From Rhodococcus sp. KBS0724 (GTDB lineage Bacteria; Actinomycetota; Actinomycetes; Mycobacteriales; Mycobacteriaceae): 64,000 nucleotides of DNA. Location: assembly GCF_005938745.2 (NCBI RefSeq), contig NZ_VCBX02000002.1, forward strand, positions 426,909 to 490,908, in the 5' to 3' direction. The notes beneath the pieces were generated by a model that was not told the DNA's origin, did not search any database, and worked only from the letters and a program-made list of their open reading frames with translations. The stretch's first letter is position 1, and the number at the start of each line of letters is the position of its first letter. Below, piece after piece: positions 8,558 through 18,002 of this stretch. A program made the translations under genes and the position numbers.

Positions 8558-9042
8558 TCAGGCGAGTTCGAGACCACCCTCGGCGGCGAAAACCGGACGG
8601 CCGTCGTCGAGGGCGATCGTCCACCGCAGCGCCGGCGCCCAATCCCGCCCTAGTTCGGAGCTGTCGATGACGAATCGGCGTAGTCGTCGACCACGACCAC
8701 GACCTGCGGTTTGGTATTGCCGAACGGTGATCCGGGTGTCGGAATTACGGTGACCCGAGAACCGACCGCAATTGGGCCGGTGCGCTGAGCGTCGAAATCG
8801 GCATAGGGCTGATTTTGACAGAGCCCGATAACTGCGGTGGAAGTAGCTAATCCATCCTGAGCGTTGTGTACTTGCACTTGGCGCCGACGGCGACTTGTGC
8901 GGCGGGGAAGCATAAACGGATAGAGGTCAGGACCTCCCGCACAGCGAAATTGGCAGCGAAGCCACGAATGTACGGTATCGTGCAGTCTGATTGCAGTTGA
9001 AATTGCAATCAGAATCGACCAATGCTCGTTGGTGAGCACCAT
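8558..9042 (-). pseudogene. Possible decayed hypothetical gene
   Basis: On the minus strand, 9042-8650 is open and ends in protein-like sequence ('VGSRVTVIPTPGSPFGNTK'). After its stop the neighbouring frame continues with equally protein-like sequence ('LGRDWAPALRWTIALDDG') to a stop at 8558. This looks like one gene broken by a frameshift, or two remnants. No family is recognised, and nothing convincing is seen on the plus strand here. Confidence 0.3.
8986..9013. promoter_or_regulatory. Perfect 10-bp inverted repeat upstream of lipoprotein gene
   Basis: TCTGATTGCA, an 8-base spacer, then TGCAATCAGA: a perfect dyad 45 bases before the start of the lipoprotein at 9058. The AT-rich arms and lack of a T-tract suit an operator for a dimeric regulator better than a terminator, though a structured 5' leader is possible. 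Confidence 0.5.
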
Positions 9043-9057
9043 TCTCTAAGGACGGCC

Positions 9058-9612
9058 GTGATCAAGCCCAGTCATCTAGTAGCCCTCGCTTGTATCGGTG
9101 TGTTGCTGACTGGGTGCTCGGCCGAGAGTTCCAATGCGATACCAGAGAGCTTGAGTAGCACAATAAGTACAAGCACTTCAACTCCCGCGAAAGTTTCGAC
9201 CGAATCGCACGTCGACCGGCTCGTATGCATCGGTGACCGAGGCCTGGAACGCTGGGGGCTGGGTATCTATGCGACGTACAAAGACCTTCTCCAAGGGAAA
9301 GATTCCTCGATAACCGCAGTTACCCTCGCTCGCCAATTAACTGATTTAACAATGATAGCGTCGAACGGCGAAAACGAAGACGGATCGAAGATCATCAACG
9401 AAGCCAGTTCAGAAATTCGTCTAGCAATTACAAAGATGATTCAAGACGCGGATCGTAAAGCGCAGCACTTTACTGACGCCGCTAATAGAAGATTTGCTCC
9501 CGACAATGATGTGACTGATGCCATGACCTCCTACACTCAGGCGCTCGCCGCGTGCACGACAGCTGGATATCAACCATCATGGTTCGATATCGAAGAATTA
9601 ACCGGCAACTAG
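9058..9612 (+). CDS. Predicted lipoprotein, AT-rich codon usage
   Basis: A 184-residue protein. The GTG at 9058 is preferred (AAGGA six bases upstream) because it gives a typical lipoprotein signal: hydrophobic 'HLVALACIGVLLTGC' with lipobox LTGC and lipidated Cys20. The mature domain starts with a Ser/Thr-rich linker and is then mostly helical and charged, with no known family seen. It uses ATA, TTA and AGA codons more than its neighbours, suggesting recent acquisition. Preceded by a perfect inverted repeat. Confidence 0.75.
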   Translation: MIKPSHLVALACIGVLLTGCSAESSNAIPESLSSTISTSTSTPAKVSTESHVDRLVCIGDRGLERWGLGIYATYKDLLQGKDSSITAVTLARQLTDLTMIASNGENEDGSKIINEASSEIRLAITKMIQDADRKAQHFTDAANRRFAPDNDVTDAMTSYTQALAACTTAGYQPSWFDIEELTGN

Positions 9613-9768
9613 CTTCAACCGTTCGAATCTCCTCTTTGCGTATCTCGGGTCTTCATCGGTCGTTACCGAAGGCGTGCGACGGTGGCGCGGCTGAGCCAGA
9701 GTTTCCTCTGGGCCAGCCGAATTCGTGAATGCGATACGTTCGTCATAGGTCAATGTCGTGGTCACCAT
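9598..9768 (-). CDS. Small hypothetical protein (56 aa)
   Basis: A short minus-strand frame, ATG at 9768, ending convergently inside the lipoprotein gene's last codons. Its start overlaps the stop of the preceding minus-strand remnant (ATGGTGA), as in coupled operons. The peptide ends in a basic helix ('DPRYAKRRFERLKLVAG'). No family recognised; it may be operon debris. Confidence 0.35.
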   Translation of the reverse strand: MVTTTLTYDERIAFTNSAGPEETLAQPRHRRTPSVTTDEDPRYAKRRFERLKLVAG

Positions 9769-9905
9769 GGTGTTCCTGCCTCCGCGAGCATCGCGATGCG
9801 TTTGGCGTGGATATGGTCCGTGCTGCGGCCGAACTTGTCGGCAAGATCCCGCCCAGACAGGTGGATGCATCGCAACGTCGAGAACGTCGAGCGAATGTCG
9901 CGATC
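9762..9905 (-). pseudogene. Remnant ending in a helix-turn-helix-like segment
   Basis: A minus-strand frame reads 'RCIHLSGRDLADKFGRSTDHI' then 'KRIAMLAEAGTPW' and stops at 9762, four bases into the next small gene. The central part looks like a helix-turn-helix ('GRDLADKFGRST'). No start codon is visible and the frame upstream is broken, so I read it as the 3' end of a lost DNA-binding protein gene. Confidence 0.3.
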
Positions 9906-10120
9906 GTCTGCAACGAGCCAACACTGATGCCCATTCCTGCGCGGATCAGGCGTATATCGTCACCGGCCAACGTGATTGGAGTAGTGCAGTTCTTTCCCCA
10001 TGAGGTGTGGGTTCAGGTCGGGATGCGCGGTGGGTAACGGCGATGATCCGGGCGGTTGCTGGTGTGTGCTGTGCAGGTCGCACGCGAAGTTTCCGGGCTA
10101 GGTCAGTGGTCACACCAAAT

Positions 10121-10160
10121 GTGTTCGGCCCGAAGCCTGGCGTGGCTTCGGGCCGAACAC
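10121..10160 (-). terminator. Strong intrinsic-terminator-like hairpin, 17-bp perfect stem
   Basis: GTGTTCGGCCCGAAGCC, a 6-base loop, then the exact reverse complement. It lies 21 bases past the stop of the minus-strand gene 10182-11006. It lacks a long U-tract, as is usual for high-GC actinobacteria. Confidence 0.8.
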
Positions 10161-10181
10161 AGAGAATTGTGGAACGCGGGG

Positions 10182-11006
10182 TCAGTTGGTGGTGAAGAAG
10201 CTGGGGCTACCCGTGAACCCTGCAGATACCGACCACAGCCCGTCGGCTCCGGCCGGAACAGCAACGCAGGTGTTCCCCTCCGCGATGCCTCCGGGGTAGA
10301 CCTCGTCCACGTCACTGAGATCATCGGGGATGACGCCGCATCTGTCGCCGTACGCCTTGTTGTCCGAGCCGACGAACTTGATCCTCAGGTCGATCCAGGC
10401 GGTCCCGGTGTCATCACCGGTGTAGGTCGCTGTGACCGGCACGATCCAGAATTCCATTCCCGGCTTCGGAGAGTCGTTGAACTGGTTTTCGGCGCTGACC
10501 TCACTGCCGGCCTCGCGTGGAGTGCCGAGGACGATGTCCCAATCGTCGTTGGTGACCATCGCGCCGATGGGAAGGGGGTTCTCCCGGCTGCCAGCGGCGG
10601 TTTGGCTATCGCCGCTCGTAACGGACCCGCCGGTTGAATTGGGTTCGGCTGCCGATAGGTCTGATTCGCTGAACGCTTCGTCAACAGCATCTGTGACCAC
10701 GGCGAAGAAGACGATGAAACCGACAAGGGTGCCAACGATCGCGACGATGACCGCGGCAATGCTTGTGCCTTTGACCTTGCCGGATTGGCATAGCCCCACG
10801 ATGCCGAGGACGAAGGCGATCGGGAGCAGGATCCATCCGACGATGAGGGCACCGGGAATGCATGCGAAGACGAAGCCGACCGCCGCGGTGATGACGGCGA
10901 TCAAGCCGATGGTGTTCTTCTGTTTCACCGGCTGCTCGGGCGTCGGGGGGTAAGGGGCATAACCGGGGGGAGGACCCAGGGGGGGTCCGGGCGGCGGCAT
11001 GGTCAT
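10182..11006 (-). CDS. Proline-rich three-TM protein with C-terminal extracytoplasmic domain (copy 1)
   Basis: A 274-residue protein. I chose the ATG at 11006 because AAGGA lies 8 bases upstream and it opens the Pro/Gly-rich cytoplasmic tail ('MPPPGPPLGPPPGY') typical of actinobacterial DUF4190-like proteins; longer in-frame starts exist. Hydrophobic segments lie at about 32-50, 53-72 and 81-104, then a Ser/Thr linker and a ~130-residue beta-rich domain with Cys residues that resembles the DUF4352/telokin-like extracellular domain. Probably a membrane protein with an outward-facing Ig-like domain. An identical copy lies at 51164-51988. A 17-bp hairpin follows. Confidence 0.8.
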   Translation of the reverse strand: MTMPPPGPPLGPPPGYAPYPPTPEQPVKQKNTIGLIAVITAAVGFVFACIPGALIVGWILLPIAFVLGIVGLCQSGKVKGTSIAAVIVAIVGTLVGFIVFFAVVTDAVDEAFSESDLSAAEPNSTGGSVTSGDSQTAAGSRENPLPIGAMVTNDDWDIVLGTPREAGSEVSAENQFNDSPKPGMEFWIVPVTATYTGDDTGTAWIDLRIKFVGSDNKAYGDRCGVIPDDLSDVDEVYPGGIAEGNTCVAVPAGADGLWSVSAGFTGSPSFFTTN

Positions 11007-11302
11007 AGTCAGGTCCTTCATCAGAGTCATGTGCCTGTCGGGTGGTGAATCCATCCGCGCACAGTGGGTTGTTGCTTGGCTAATCCGAGTGTGTGGCGCA
11101 TCCGCCCTGCGGCTGTCCCATTTCCGAAATGGACCCATTTTTGAGGTGGATGCTCGAATTGCTTTCTCAGATATAAGCAGACATCAGTGACAAATGCGAA
11201 AACACCCCCTGGATGTGAGCAACGTTCACACAGTGGAGAATCCTTGATAGCGCACTATCAGATTGCTGAAAATGCCGGACCTAGGATGATCTGCGGGTGT
11301 CG

Positions 11303-11356
11303 TCATATACAAGGGGTTTTCGGTTTCCGCAGGAGATCATCGCCCACTGCTTATGA
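11303..11356 (+). pseudogene. IS6-family transposase N-terminal remnant
   Basis: Reads 'YTRGFRFPQEIIAHCL' then a stop. This matches the start of IS6/IS240-type transposases (R-x-RFP-x-E-I-I-x-H-C/A-V-W-L-Y). A longer version of the same remnant follows the second copy of the 1.1-kb repeat at 52281. Confidence 0.55.
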
Positions 11357-11372
11357 CTCTGACTACGGGTGG

Positions 11373-11615
11373 ATGTCGCGGGATAGACCTGCCGCGCTCA
11401 GCGACACCGCCGTCGCACAGGCTCGCACCATGAAGAGTACCGGCGCCTCGACGAGCGAGGTTGTCAAAGAGTTCGGTATCAGCAGGTCCACCGTCTACAG
11501 GTGCCTAAACTCATCTGACGGCTCCCGCCGTGTCAAATGGTTCGGTGAAAACGTGCCAGGTAATTCCGGGAGGCACAATGTCGGTCGGGTGCATCAGATC
11601 GAGGCTAGTTGGTGA
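11373..11615 (+). pseudogene. Serine recombinase C-terminal helix-turn-helix remnant
   Basis: From the ATG at 11373 the frame reads 'RPAALSDTAVAQARTMKS' and 'VVKEFGISRSTVYRCL', the classic C-terminal DNA-binding domain of resolvase/invertase recombinases (GRPxxLxxxxVxxAxxM...xxFGVSRxTxYRxL). The catalytic N-terminal domain with its serine is absent, so it cannot be active. It is a trace of a transposon or integrative element next to the repeat. Confidence 0.6.
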
Positions 11616-11650
11616 GGTGGCGGCGGTGATGGTCCCTCTACACCTCCACT

Positions 11651-11809
11651 CTATTGAAACCAGGTCAGCGCTATCCGGGCATGTGACGCCGGAATCTTGT
11701 CCGAGGACGGCACTAGCGGCAAGTTGTAGAACCAGTTGGCTCGTCCGACGAAGATCGGCTCAAGCCACGGCCGGATCTGCGGACCCATCCACCAGTACGT
11801 CAGGTCCAC
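11651..11809 (-). pseudogene. Gene fragment or very small gene (52 aa)
   Basis: A minus-strand frame from GTG 11809 to TAG 11651 encodes strikingly protein-like sequence rich in aromatic residues ('YWWMGPQIRPWLEPIFVG', 'NWFYNLPLVP'). It reads like the C-terminal end of a larger protein whose front is missing. The family is not recognised. Confidence 0.4.
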
Positions 11810-12448
11810 CCGGCGAGGCGGACGCCGTTCCGCTGCCGAGGAGGTAGTGCCAGGCTCACCGTGGTGACGACAGCCAGTACCCGCGCTCGTGTCTACCTGG
11901 ATAGTCGCCCGGCAGTCGCCTGTCCGTTACCGACGGGCATGCCGTATTCCAAAACAGTCCTGGTTGCGACACGTCAACCCATCACTGCTGGTGACATGGA
12001 CGCAATTGGCCCGACGTGGACGACTCGTGCTTCGGCGTGACGAAGTCCAGGGTGCTCAGATTCGCTGCGACGATGATATGGCGACTGACTCGCAGGGCCG
12101 CCCGGGACAGTGCATTCGATCGAGGGCGTCTCAAACGATCGGTTTTCGGACGCCAGGACAGAATCTGTATATCCCCAGGCTGATCTTGGGTCGAGGTCGA
12201 GAACTCGTGTCGATAACGCGAAAGGGTTTTCGAAAGTTGTTTTTCGGTGACGCGCGGGACCAGTGCAGATCAGAACCCTCGGTTGCGGTTTTCATGGGAA
12301 ATAGGGCCATGTAATCTTTAGTCATTCAACGAAATTAGAGTGGAAGTATCGATGGTTGGAACAATCGTCGAAAACGTCGTCATGAATCGACCGGCGATTC
12401 GAATCCCCGCCTTCTGTGGTGCAGCAGCGCGGCCTGAGAAAGGCGAAT
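11810..12448. other. Intergenic region without recognisable gene
   Basis: About 640 bases with no convincing coding frame on either strand. Short open frames have irregular composition. The last ~150 bases before the GTPase gene are AT-rich and probably carry its promoter, but no clear -10/-35 pair stands out. A short tRNA-T-arm-like string near 12390 does not fold as a tRNA. Confidence 0.5.
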
Positions 12449-15400
12449 ATGGAAGAGACTGGACTGGCGTTGCAGCGTGCCGTCGAGCGGGCCGTGTGTA
12501 GTGGAGAGCGAGAGTTGGATAGTCTCGATTTATTGGCTGACTCGCTTATCGGTCAGTTTGCCGCAGCGTCTGATCCTGCTATGGCCGCTTCGGTTGGTGC
12601 AGGGCTGACGGTTGAGCTTGCTGAAGTTGCCGGCGGTTTCGCAAGTAGCCTTCGAAATCACCTCACCGAGCAGCGCAAGGCTCTGTCGACGTTCAATGTC
12701 GCGTTCTTCGGCAGAACCGGTGCGGGCAAGAGTACGTTGCTTTCTGCGTTCGGTGGGCTTGACGGTGGTTACGTATCGCCTGGTGATAGCGATTGGACCA
12801 CAGATGTCACGGAAATCGCATGGCATGGATGTCGACTCTGGGATACGCCGGGAATCAACGGCTGGGGTCGCACTCAGACGCGGGTTGACCTCGAGGAAAC
12901 TGCACGGCGAGCTGTTGAAATTGCCGATGTAGTTTTGCTGTGCTTCGACAGCCAAAGCCAGCAGGCATCAGAGTTCATGAAAGTAGCTCAGTGGGTGCGT
13001 TCATACGGAAAGCCGGCAGTGGCCGTTCTGAATGTGCGTAATCTGCGATGGCGTCACCCGGATAAAGTGGCCAGTCATGCTGCACGACAATCGTTGTCTC
13101 GCGGGGTCGGTGAACATGTCGACAATATCCGGACTGAATTGTCCAAGATCGACCTTCCAAGTACGCCGGTCGTTGCTATCCAGAGTCGACGCGCCTTATT
13201 TGCTCGTGCGAGTACCCCGTTCAAGGGCCCTGCGGAAGCCAACTTTTTGTCGGATCGCAAAAAATTTGGCACCGAGTATTTGTCTCGTTGGTCTAACTTC
13301 GGTGTGCTCGAAGAGTTGCTCGTTGCGTCGATAGTTGAAGGAGGGTCCGACCTCCGGCGAACGTCCTTGCGGGAGGGGTTGCGCGGGATGCTCGACGCAA
13401 AAGCCACGGAACTCGATCAACTAGGGCAGTCGATCGATCCGCGGATCGATGCTGCGGAACGTCGGATCGCGCAGCTTCTGGATGTGTTGGGGTACGTCGA
13501 CGGTGACGAACGCAGACGATATCTCGGCGGTGACAGCCCGGATCTGCTTTCTGTTCTGGAAGAGGCGCGGGGTCGGCCGTTCACAGCAAGCACTGAAGGT
13601 TCGCTGGATCGGCAGATGAATCGTCTGATCACCTTTCATCTGTCGGGGCTGCGTGAGGACTCCATCACGAGGGCCAAAAAACTTGTGGAAGCTGTTTTCG
13701 ACGACGACAAACAGATCGACCAGGAAGCCTTTCAAGAGGCAGTCTTCACGATGTCTGCCATTCAGGCCGCAGTGGAGAGCATGTGGAAGTCCAAGACTTC
13801 GTTCCTCCTGCGGGAACTGCAGCTGGCCAGTGCTGATGAGGCGCCCGATATCACCGGGACTTCAACCGACTCGGCGAACCTGGATGGCACAGGGGGTGCG
13901 CTGACGTCGAATCTTGCGCGGTCGATGCAAGCTGCCGGTATCGTCGCCAGTGCGGCTTCGGGCGCCCTACTCCTACCCGCTGCGGCCAATTTTTGGAACC
14001 CTGGGGGGTGGGCGGGCATAACCGCATCCGTCAGTCTCGGTGCGGTGTCCTTTGTCAGCCGTTTTGCCGGAGATCGTATCGCAGCCAGTACTGAAAAGCA
14101 GGGCGCAGTAGCCAAATCAAAGGCAATAAGTGAATCTTTGGCCGCAGTTCATCAAACTTATGATCGAATTGAGCAAAACTTGCTGGTCCATGGCCGCGTC
14201 CTGTCCTGGCAGGTGGCTGAACCAATTTTGACCGAATTACTCACGGAATCGCTGTCTTTACGTAGCGGCAAGGCCGCTACGGGAGAGTTGATTGTGAATC
14301 TTCGCGAAGTATCGGCGTCCTTGCCCGTGACGGTAGGCGTTCAAACGGTGATGGCGCGTGCACAAGATCGTGTTCTTGCTGATCGGTTGGTACTCATGCT
14401 GCAGGACAACGGTTCTGGAGCCCCTAACGTCGAAAGATCAGCGTGTGGTCGCAAGGTCTGGTTAGGTGAGGATTGGTTCGAATACGACAGCGGAAACGTC
14501 GACGAGATTCCGTCGGAAGCCTCGCGTCTGCCTGTGTTCGTCGAGCAGGAGAATACTGATCGCGCGGATCTAGGTCAGGCATTGACGCATTCCTGGCACA
14601 TACCGTCGAATGACTCTGTTGCCGAGTTGATTCGGGAGATCGAAGCCGCTGCCCGGCCTGATGCTCAGTTCGTCAAACCTACGCCGGCGCAGATGGTCAC
14701 AAAACCGACAGTTGTGGTGCTCGGAGACTACAGTTCCGGCAAGTCGAGCTTGATCAAACGTCTTCTGGTGGAGATGAGCGGTAAAGTGCCTGAGAATCTA
14801 CACGTGAGAGGTAGCGCGACCACAAGTTCGGTTCAGCGTTACAACCTCGGACATGTGCAACTACTCGATACCCCCGGATTCCAGAGCGGTAATCATGACC
14901 ACGACGCACTAGCTCTTGCGTCGGCCGGCGACGCCTCGCTGATTCTTGTCGTGCTGCACGTCAACCTCCTTATCGGGGATATGGCCCTGCTTCAGGACAT
15001 CGTCCAAGGGACGCGAAATACCATCGCCAAGAACAGCCGAATAATCTATCTGATCAATCGGTCCGACGAGTTGGGCGTCGATCCCACCGCTGCACCCGAC
15101 GACTTCTTGCTGTTGAAACGACGTAAGGAATCGGAACTTATTGCGGCGTTGGCCTCGCGTGGCATCGAGGTCGATCCGACTCATGTGCACACGCTCTCCG
15201 GCGACCCGTTCGGAGAAGTAGGCGCGCGCATGGATGTCAGTCGCGCAGACTATGCCCACCACCGTGATTGGGATGGCGTTGCTCCACTTGTTCGGATGCT
15301 CGATTCGTTCTCGACCAAGTTGGGGAGTGCGGGGGTAGCCGGCGCTCAGCTTGATACTGCATTGAATGCAATGTTGAACGAACGTAGTCGAATTGAAGAG

Positions 15401-16285
15401 AAGATCATCGATCTCGAATCCGAGACAACGGCTCGCGCTTCGGTACAGCAGTCGATCAAGAACAGCGTGCAGGATTCCGAACTCTTGGAAGCATCGGTGA
15501 GGGAGCGGGCGCGTCGCATCGTTATTCCGCATGCGAATGCGGCCAGGGCGAAGATACAAGCGGCAGGACCGGACGAGATCGACACACTTGGTGCCACGAT
15601 AAATTCGTGGAAGTCCAGCAGTGAACTCGACTCTGATATCGAACGATTCTGGATCAAGGCGCAGGCAGAGATTGAAGACTGGTTCCGAATTCATGCCTCG
15701 ACTATTGGCCGTGAGATGGCATCTGTTGATTTTGTCTCAGAGTTACGTCTCGACGACAGCCTCGACGGCGCGCACCCGCCGGCACTGGATGGAGCGGAGC
15801 TCGCGGCCAACATAGCCAAGGGGGGCGCGAAAATAGCGAAGGCACTGGGCAACCGTGATGCCATCTATGCGATCGGCAAGGGCCTCGGCCACAACTTCAA
15901 GCCCTGGGGGGCTGTCAATGCCGCGGCTAAGGTCGCCAAGGCTGCGCCGATCCTGGCCTCAGTAGGTGTGGCAATGGACGCGGCCGCGATGATCAAAGGT
16001 GAAGTTGCTCAGAAAAACAGGGAGTCAAAGCGTCGGGAATTGGATGCAGACATCGCACATGCGGCAGATGGCCACGTCATGTTGATATTGAACGGGGCGG
16101 CGGAGGACGGGTTGATACCGGTCCTTCATGAGTGCACACGTTCACTGGCTGATTACGGCGAAATTCTCGAAGCAGAGCAGACGGTAACGGACGCTGAGAG
16201 ATCCGCGTTGGCGGCATCACATGCGGAGATCGAACAGTTGCTTGCCCGAACTGAAAATTTGCGCCAACACGAACGGAGATCGTGA
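12449..16285 (+). CDS. Large dynamin-like protein with two GTPase domains (LeoBC-like)
   Basis: A 1278-residue protein; ATG at 12449 with AAAGG upstream. It has two G domains: P-loop GRTGAGKST (88-96) with DTPG at 132-135, and P-loop GDYSSGKSS (759-767) with DTPG at 807-810 and NRSD as the G4-type motif. Between them (about 492-545) are hydrophobic, Ala/Gly-rich segments likely to associate with membrane, and the region after the second G domain is helical with a further amphipathic stretch. This bacterial dynamin-like architecture, followed immediately by a ~540-residue single-GTPase gene, matches the Eleos anti-phage system (LeoBC + LeoA) in order and size. A role in membrane surveillance or remodelling during phage infection is inferred from that match. 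Confidence 0.75.
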   Translation: MEETGLALQRAVERAVCSGERELDSLDLLADSLIGQFAAASDPAMAASVGAGLTVELAEVAGGFASSLRNHLTEQRKALSTFNVAFFGRTGAGKSTLLSAFGGLDGGYVSPGDSDWTTDVTEIAWHGCRLWDTPGINGWGRTQTRVDLEETARRAVEIADVVLLCFDSQSQQASEFMKVAQWVRSYGKPAVAVLNVRNLRWRHPDKVASHAARQSLSRGVGEHVDNIRTELSKIDLPSTPVVAIQSRRALFARASTPFKGPAEANFLSDRKKFGTEYLSRWSNFGVLEELLVASIVEGGSDLRRTSLREGLRGMLDAKATELDQLGQSIDPRIDAAERRIAQLLDVLGYVDGDERRRYLGGDSPDLLSVLEEARGRPFTASTEGSLDRQMNRLITFHLSGLREDSITRAKKLVEAVFDDDKQIDQEAFQEAVFTMSAIQAAVESMWKSKTSFLLRELQLASADEAPDITGTSTDSANLDGTGGALTSNLARSMQAAGIVASAASGALLLPAAANFWNPGGWAGITASVSLGAVSFVSRFAGDRIAASTEKQGAVAKSKAISESLAAVHQTYDRIEQNLLVHGRVLSWQVAEPILTELLTESLSLRSGKAATGELIVNLREVSASLPVTVGVQTVMARAQDRVLADRLVLMLQDNGSGAPNVERSACGRKVWLGEDWFEYDSGNVDEIPSEASRLPVFVEQENTDRADLGQALTHSWHIPSNDSVAELIREIEAAARPDAQFVKPTPAQMVTKPTVVVLGDYSSGKSSLIKRLLVEMSGKVPENLHVRGSATTSSVQRYNLGHVQLLDTPGFQSGNHDHDALALASAGDASLILVVLHVNLLIGDMALLQDIVQGTRNTIAKNSRIIYLINRSDELGVDPTAAPDDFLLLKRRKESELIAALASRGIEVDPTHVHTLSGDPFGEVGARMDVSRADYAHHRDWDGVAPLVRMLDSFSTKLGSAGVAGAQLDTALNAMLNERSRIEEKIIDLESETTARASVQQSIKNSVQDSELLEASVRERARRIVIPHANAARAKIQAAGPDEIDTLGATINSWKSSSELDSDIERFWIKAQAEIEDWFRIHASTIGREMASVDFVSELRLDDSLDGAHPPALDGAELAANIAKGGAKIAKALGNRDAIYAIGKGLGHNFKPWGAVNAAAKVAKAAPILASVGVAMDAAAMIKGEVAQKNRESKRRELDADIAHAADGHVMLILNGAAEDGLIPVLHECTRSLADYGEILEAEQTVTDAERSALAASHAEIEQLLARTENLRQHERRS

Positions 16286-17908
16286 GTGAACGAAATCGAC
16301 ATCCTGAAGGTCAAAGAATGGCTGGCGAACTTGCCAGGAGGGTCACTCGCAGACAACTACCTCAAGCGCTGGGAGCAGTTTGCAGCGACAGAGCTGCCCG
16401 TCATCACGGTATTCGGCTCGTACGACACGGGAAAAAGTTCGTTGATCCGGCGACTGCTGGTCGATGATGCTGTGCCGGTGCCGGATTGGCTGACAATCAG
16501 CGCTCGGCATGAAACGTTTGGCGTGAACAGTGTTGAATTTGCCGGCGCACTACTACGTGATACCCCGGGATTGGCAGTCGGGGCGGACGACGTCCGCGGC
16601 AAACTGAACACCGAACTTGCACGTGAGGCCATCAGTACAACTGATATCGCGATCGTCACCGTCACACCACAATTGGCAACCGGTGAATACGAGTTTCTAC
16701 GTCAGATCATGGAAACCGGGTGGACTCCGGAGAACCTGTGGTTTGTCATCTCCCGATTCGACGAAGCCGGGATCGACCCGGACGACGACCTTGACGGATA
16801 TCGAAAACTGGCGGCACGAAAAACGTCGGAATTGGTGAAATCGCTGAAACTTTCGTCAGCGCATCCAATACATGTCTTATCGCAGGACTTTGCTCAGATG
16901 GCTGGGGGAGCAAGAGATGTCGAGGCAGATATGTGGGACGACTCGCGTGAGTGGGACGGTATGGATGGCTTCGGAGAGGCGATCAAGAATGTCGCGTCGG
17001 GTGATGTGGTTGCCCTCCGGGCTTCCACCGAGCAGCGGTATTGGAGGCAGGCTGTCCTACTCACAGTGAACGACCTGAAAGACCAGCTTGCAGCGTGTGA
17101 ACCGCTGCTCGTTCAGGCTGATATCGCGGCCACTCGCCGTGAGCAGTGGAAGAGTTCACTCGACGATGTAGACCATGACGCGAGGGCCGATTTACGGGGG
17201 ACACTGGGCCAGGCTGTCCGTTTGGCGGTTGCAGGTGGGGAACACAACTCCGCGAATGTCGTCAAAGACTTGCAGTCGGCGCTCACTGATTGGTTCAGGA
17301 AGCATGAGCGAGAACTTGATCGGCTACTCCAGGATGTGGTGAGAACCGATGAGCGGCAACGACATGAGCCGTCGTGGAAGAAGTTGGAAGAACTCACAGC
17401 ACGTGTCGCTGTGGACATCAACGAGGTACCCGAGGCACGAATTGAAGCGTTAGCCCCGTATGTCAGCAAGTTCGGTCCATTGCTCATCGAGGGTCTCCGC
17501 GAGTTCGAAAAGAGCCAAGCGGGCGGTTCATTGAAGAAGAGTCAGGCGCGAGCTGTCGCTGCGAAGGCGGCCGACAACATCGGGACTTTCGGCAAGGGGT
17601 TAGCATTAGCTTCCGAATTGCTGCCGCTGGCTGTCGAGATTGTCGAGGCGATCGATGGTTTGCGAGCTCAACAAGCCGTAGCAGTTCAAGAACGTCGAGC
17701 ACTGAACAGTCAAACTGACAAACTGGCTGAGGAAGTGAGTGCACTAGCTCTTGATTCATGGGCGGAAGTACTTGCCGAAGCACGCAACGAAATCGATCAG
17801 ACGGCAGCACCAGCAGAGCTTTCTGGCACCCTGCGTGATTCGGTCGAGAGGTTGCGTGCTGCGATCGTGGAGGTCGAAGGGATTCTGAATCCTCGAAAAG
17901 AATCCTGA
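16286..17908 (+). CDS. Dynamin-like GTPase (LeoA-like)
   Basis: A 540-residue protein. Its GTG start directly follows the stop of the previous gene, so the two are one operon. P-loop GSYDTGKSS (44-52), 'DWLTISARHETFGVN' (switch region 67-81), DTPG (92-95) and SRFD (156-159, in place of NKxD) define the GTPase domain. The remaining ~370 residues are helical, with an amphipathic patch near 'LALASELLPLAVEIVEAI'. The P-loop and switch region resemble the second G domain of its neighbour and, as I recall it, LeoA of the Eleos defence system. LeoA was first described with toxin secretion in enterotoxigenic E. coli. The Eleos assignment needs a profile search. Confidence 0.75.
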   Translation: MNEIDILKVKEWLANLPGGSLADNYLKRWEQFAATELPVITVFGSYDTGKSSLIRRLLVDDAVPVPDWLTISARHETFGVNSVEFAGALLRDTPGLAVGADDVRGKLNTELAREAISTTDIAIVTVTPQLATGEYEFLRQIMETGWTPENLWFVISRFDEAGIDPDDDLDGYRKLAARKTSELVKSLKLSSAHPIHVLSQDFAQMAGGARDVEADMWDDSREWDGMDGFGEAIKNVASGDVVALRASTEQRYWRQAVLLTVNDLKDQLAACEPLLVQADIAATRREQWKSSLDDVDHDARADLRGTLGQAVRLAVAGGEHNSANVVKDLQSALTDWFRKHERELDRLLQDVVRTDERQRHEPSWKKLEELTARVAVDINEVPEARIEALAPYVSKFGPLLIEGLREFEKSQAGGSLKKSQARAVAAKAADNIGTFGKGLALASELLPLAVEIVEAIDGLRAQQAVAVQERRALNSQTDKLAEEVSALALDSWAEVLAEARNEIDQTAAPAELSGTLRDSVERLRAAIVEVEGILNPRKES

Positions 17909-18002
17909 CGATCCTCGATGGGACGGGCTGGCGCTGTCCCTATATGACGTTCAGCCTGTCGGCAGCAGTATCGGTGACGGCATCGGCGTAGGGACGGAAA
18001 TA

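Larger units (their letters stand above)
10109..11218. repeat. 1.1-kb direct repeat, copy 1
   Basis: This ~1110-bp block recurs almost identically at 51091-52200 in the same orientation (constant offset 40982). The encoded protein is identical in both copies, and only scattered single-base differences are seen near the ends. Outside the block the sequences diverge sharply on the left and gradually on the right, where both copies run into remnants of the same IS6-family transposase start. Such a pair can recombine to excise or duplicate the 41 kb between them. Confidence 0.95.

Noticed and set aside
12385..12410. ATTCGAAT followed by CCCCGCC, like a tRNA 3' end
   Set aside because: The stem does not pair and nothing upstream folds as a tRNA; at most a chance match or an old attachment-site trace.
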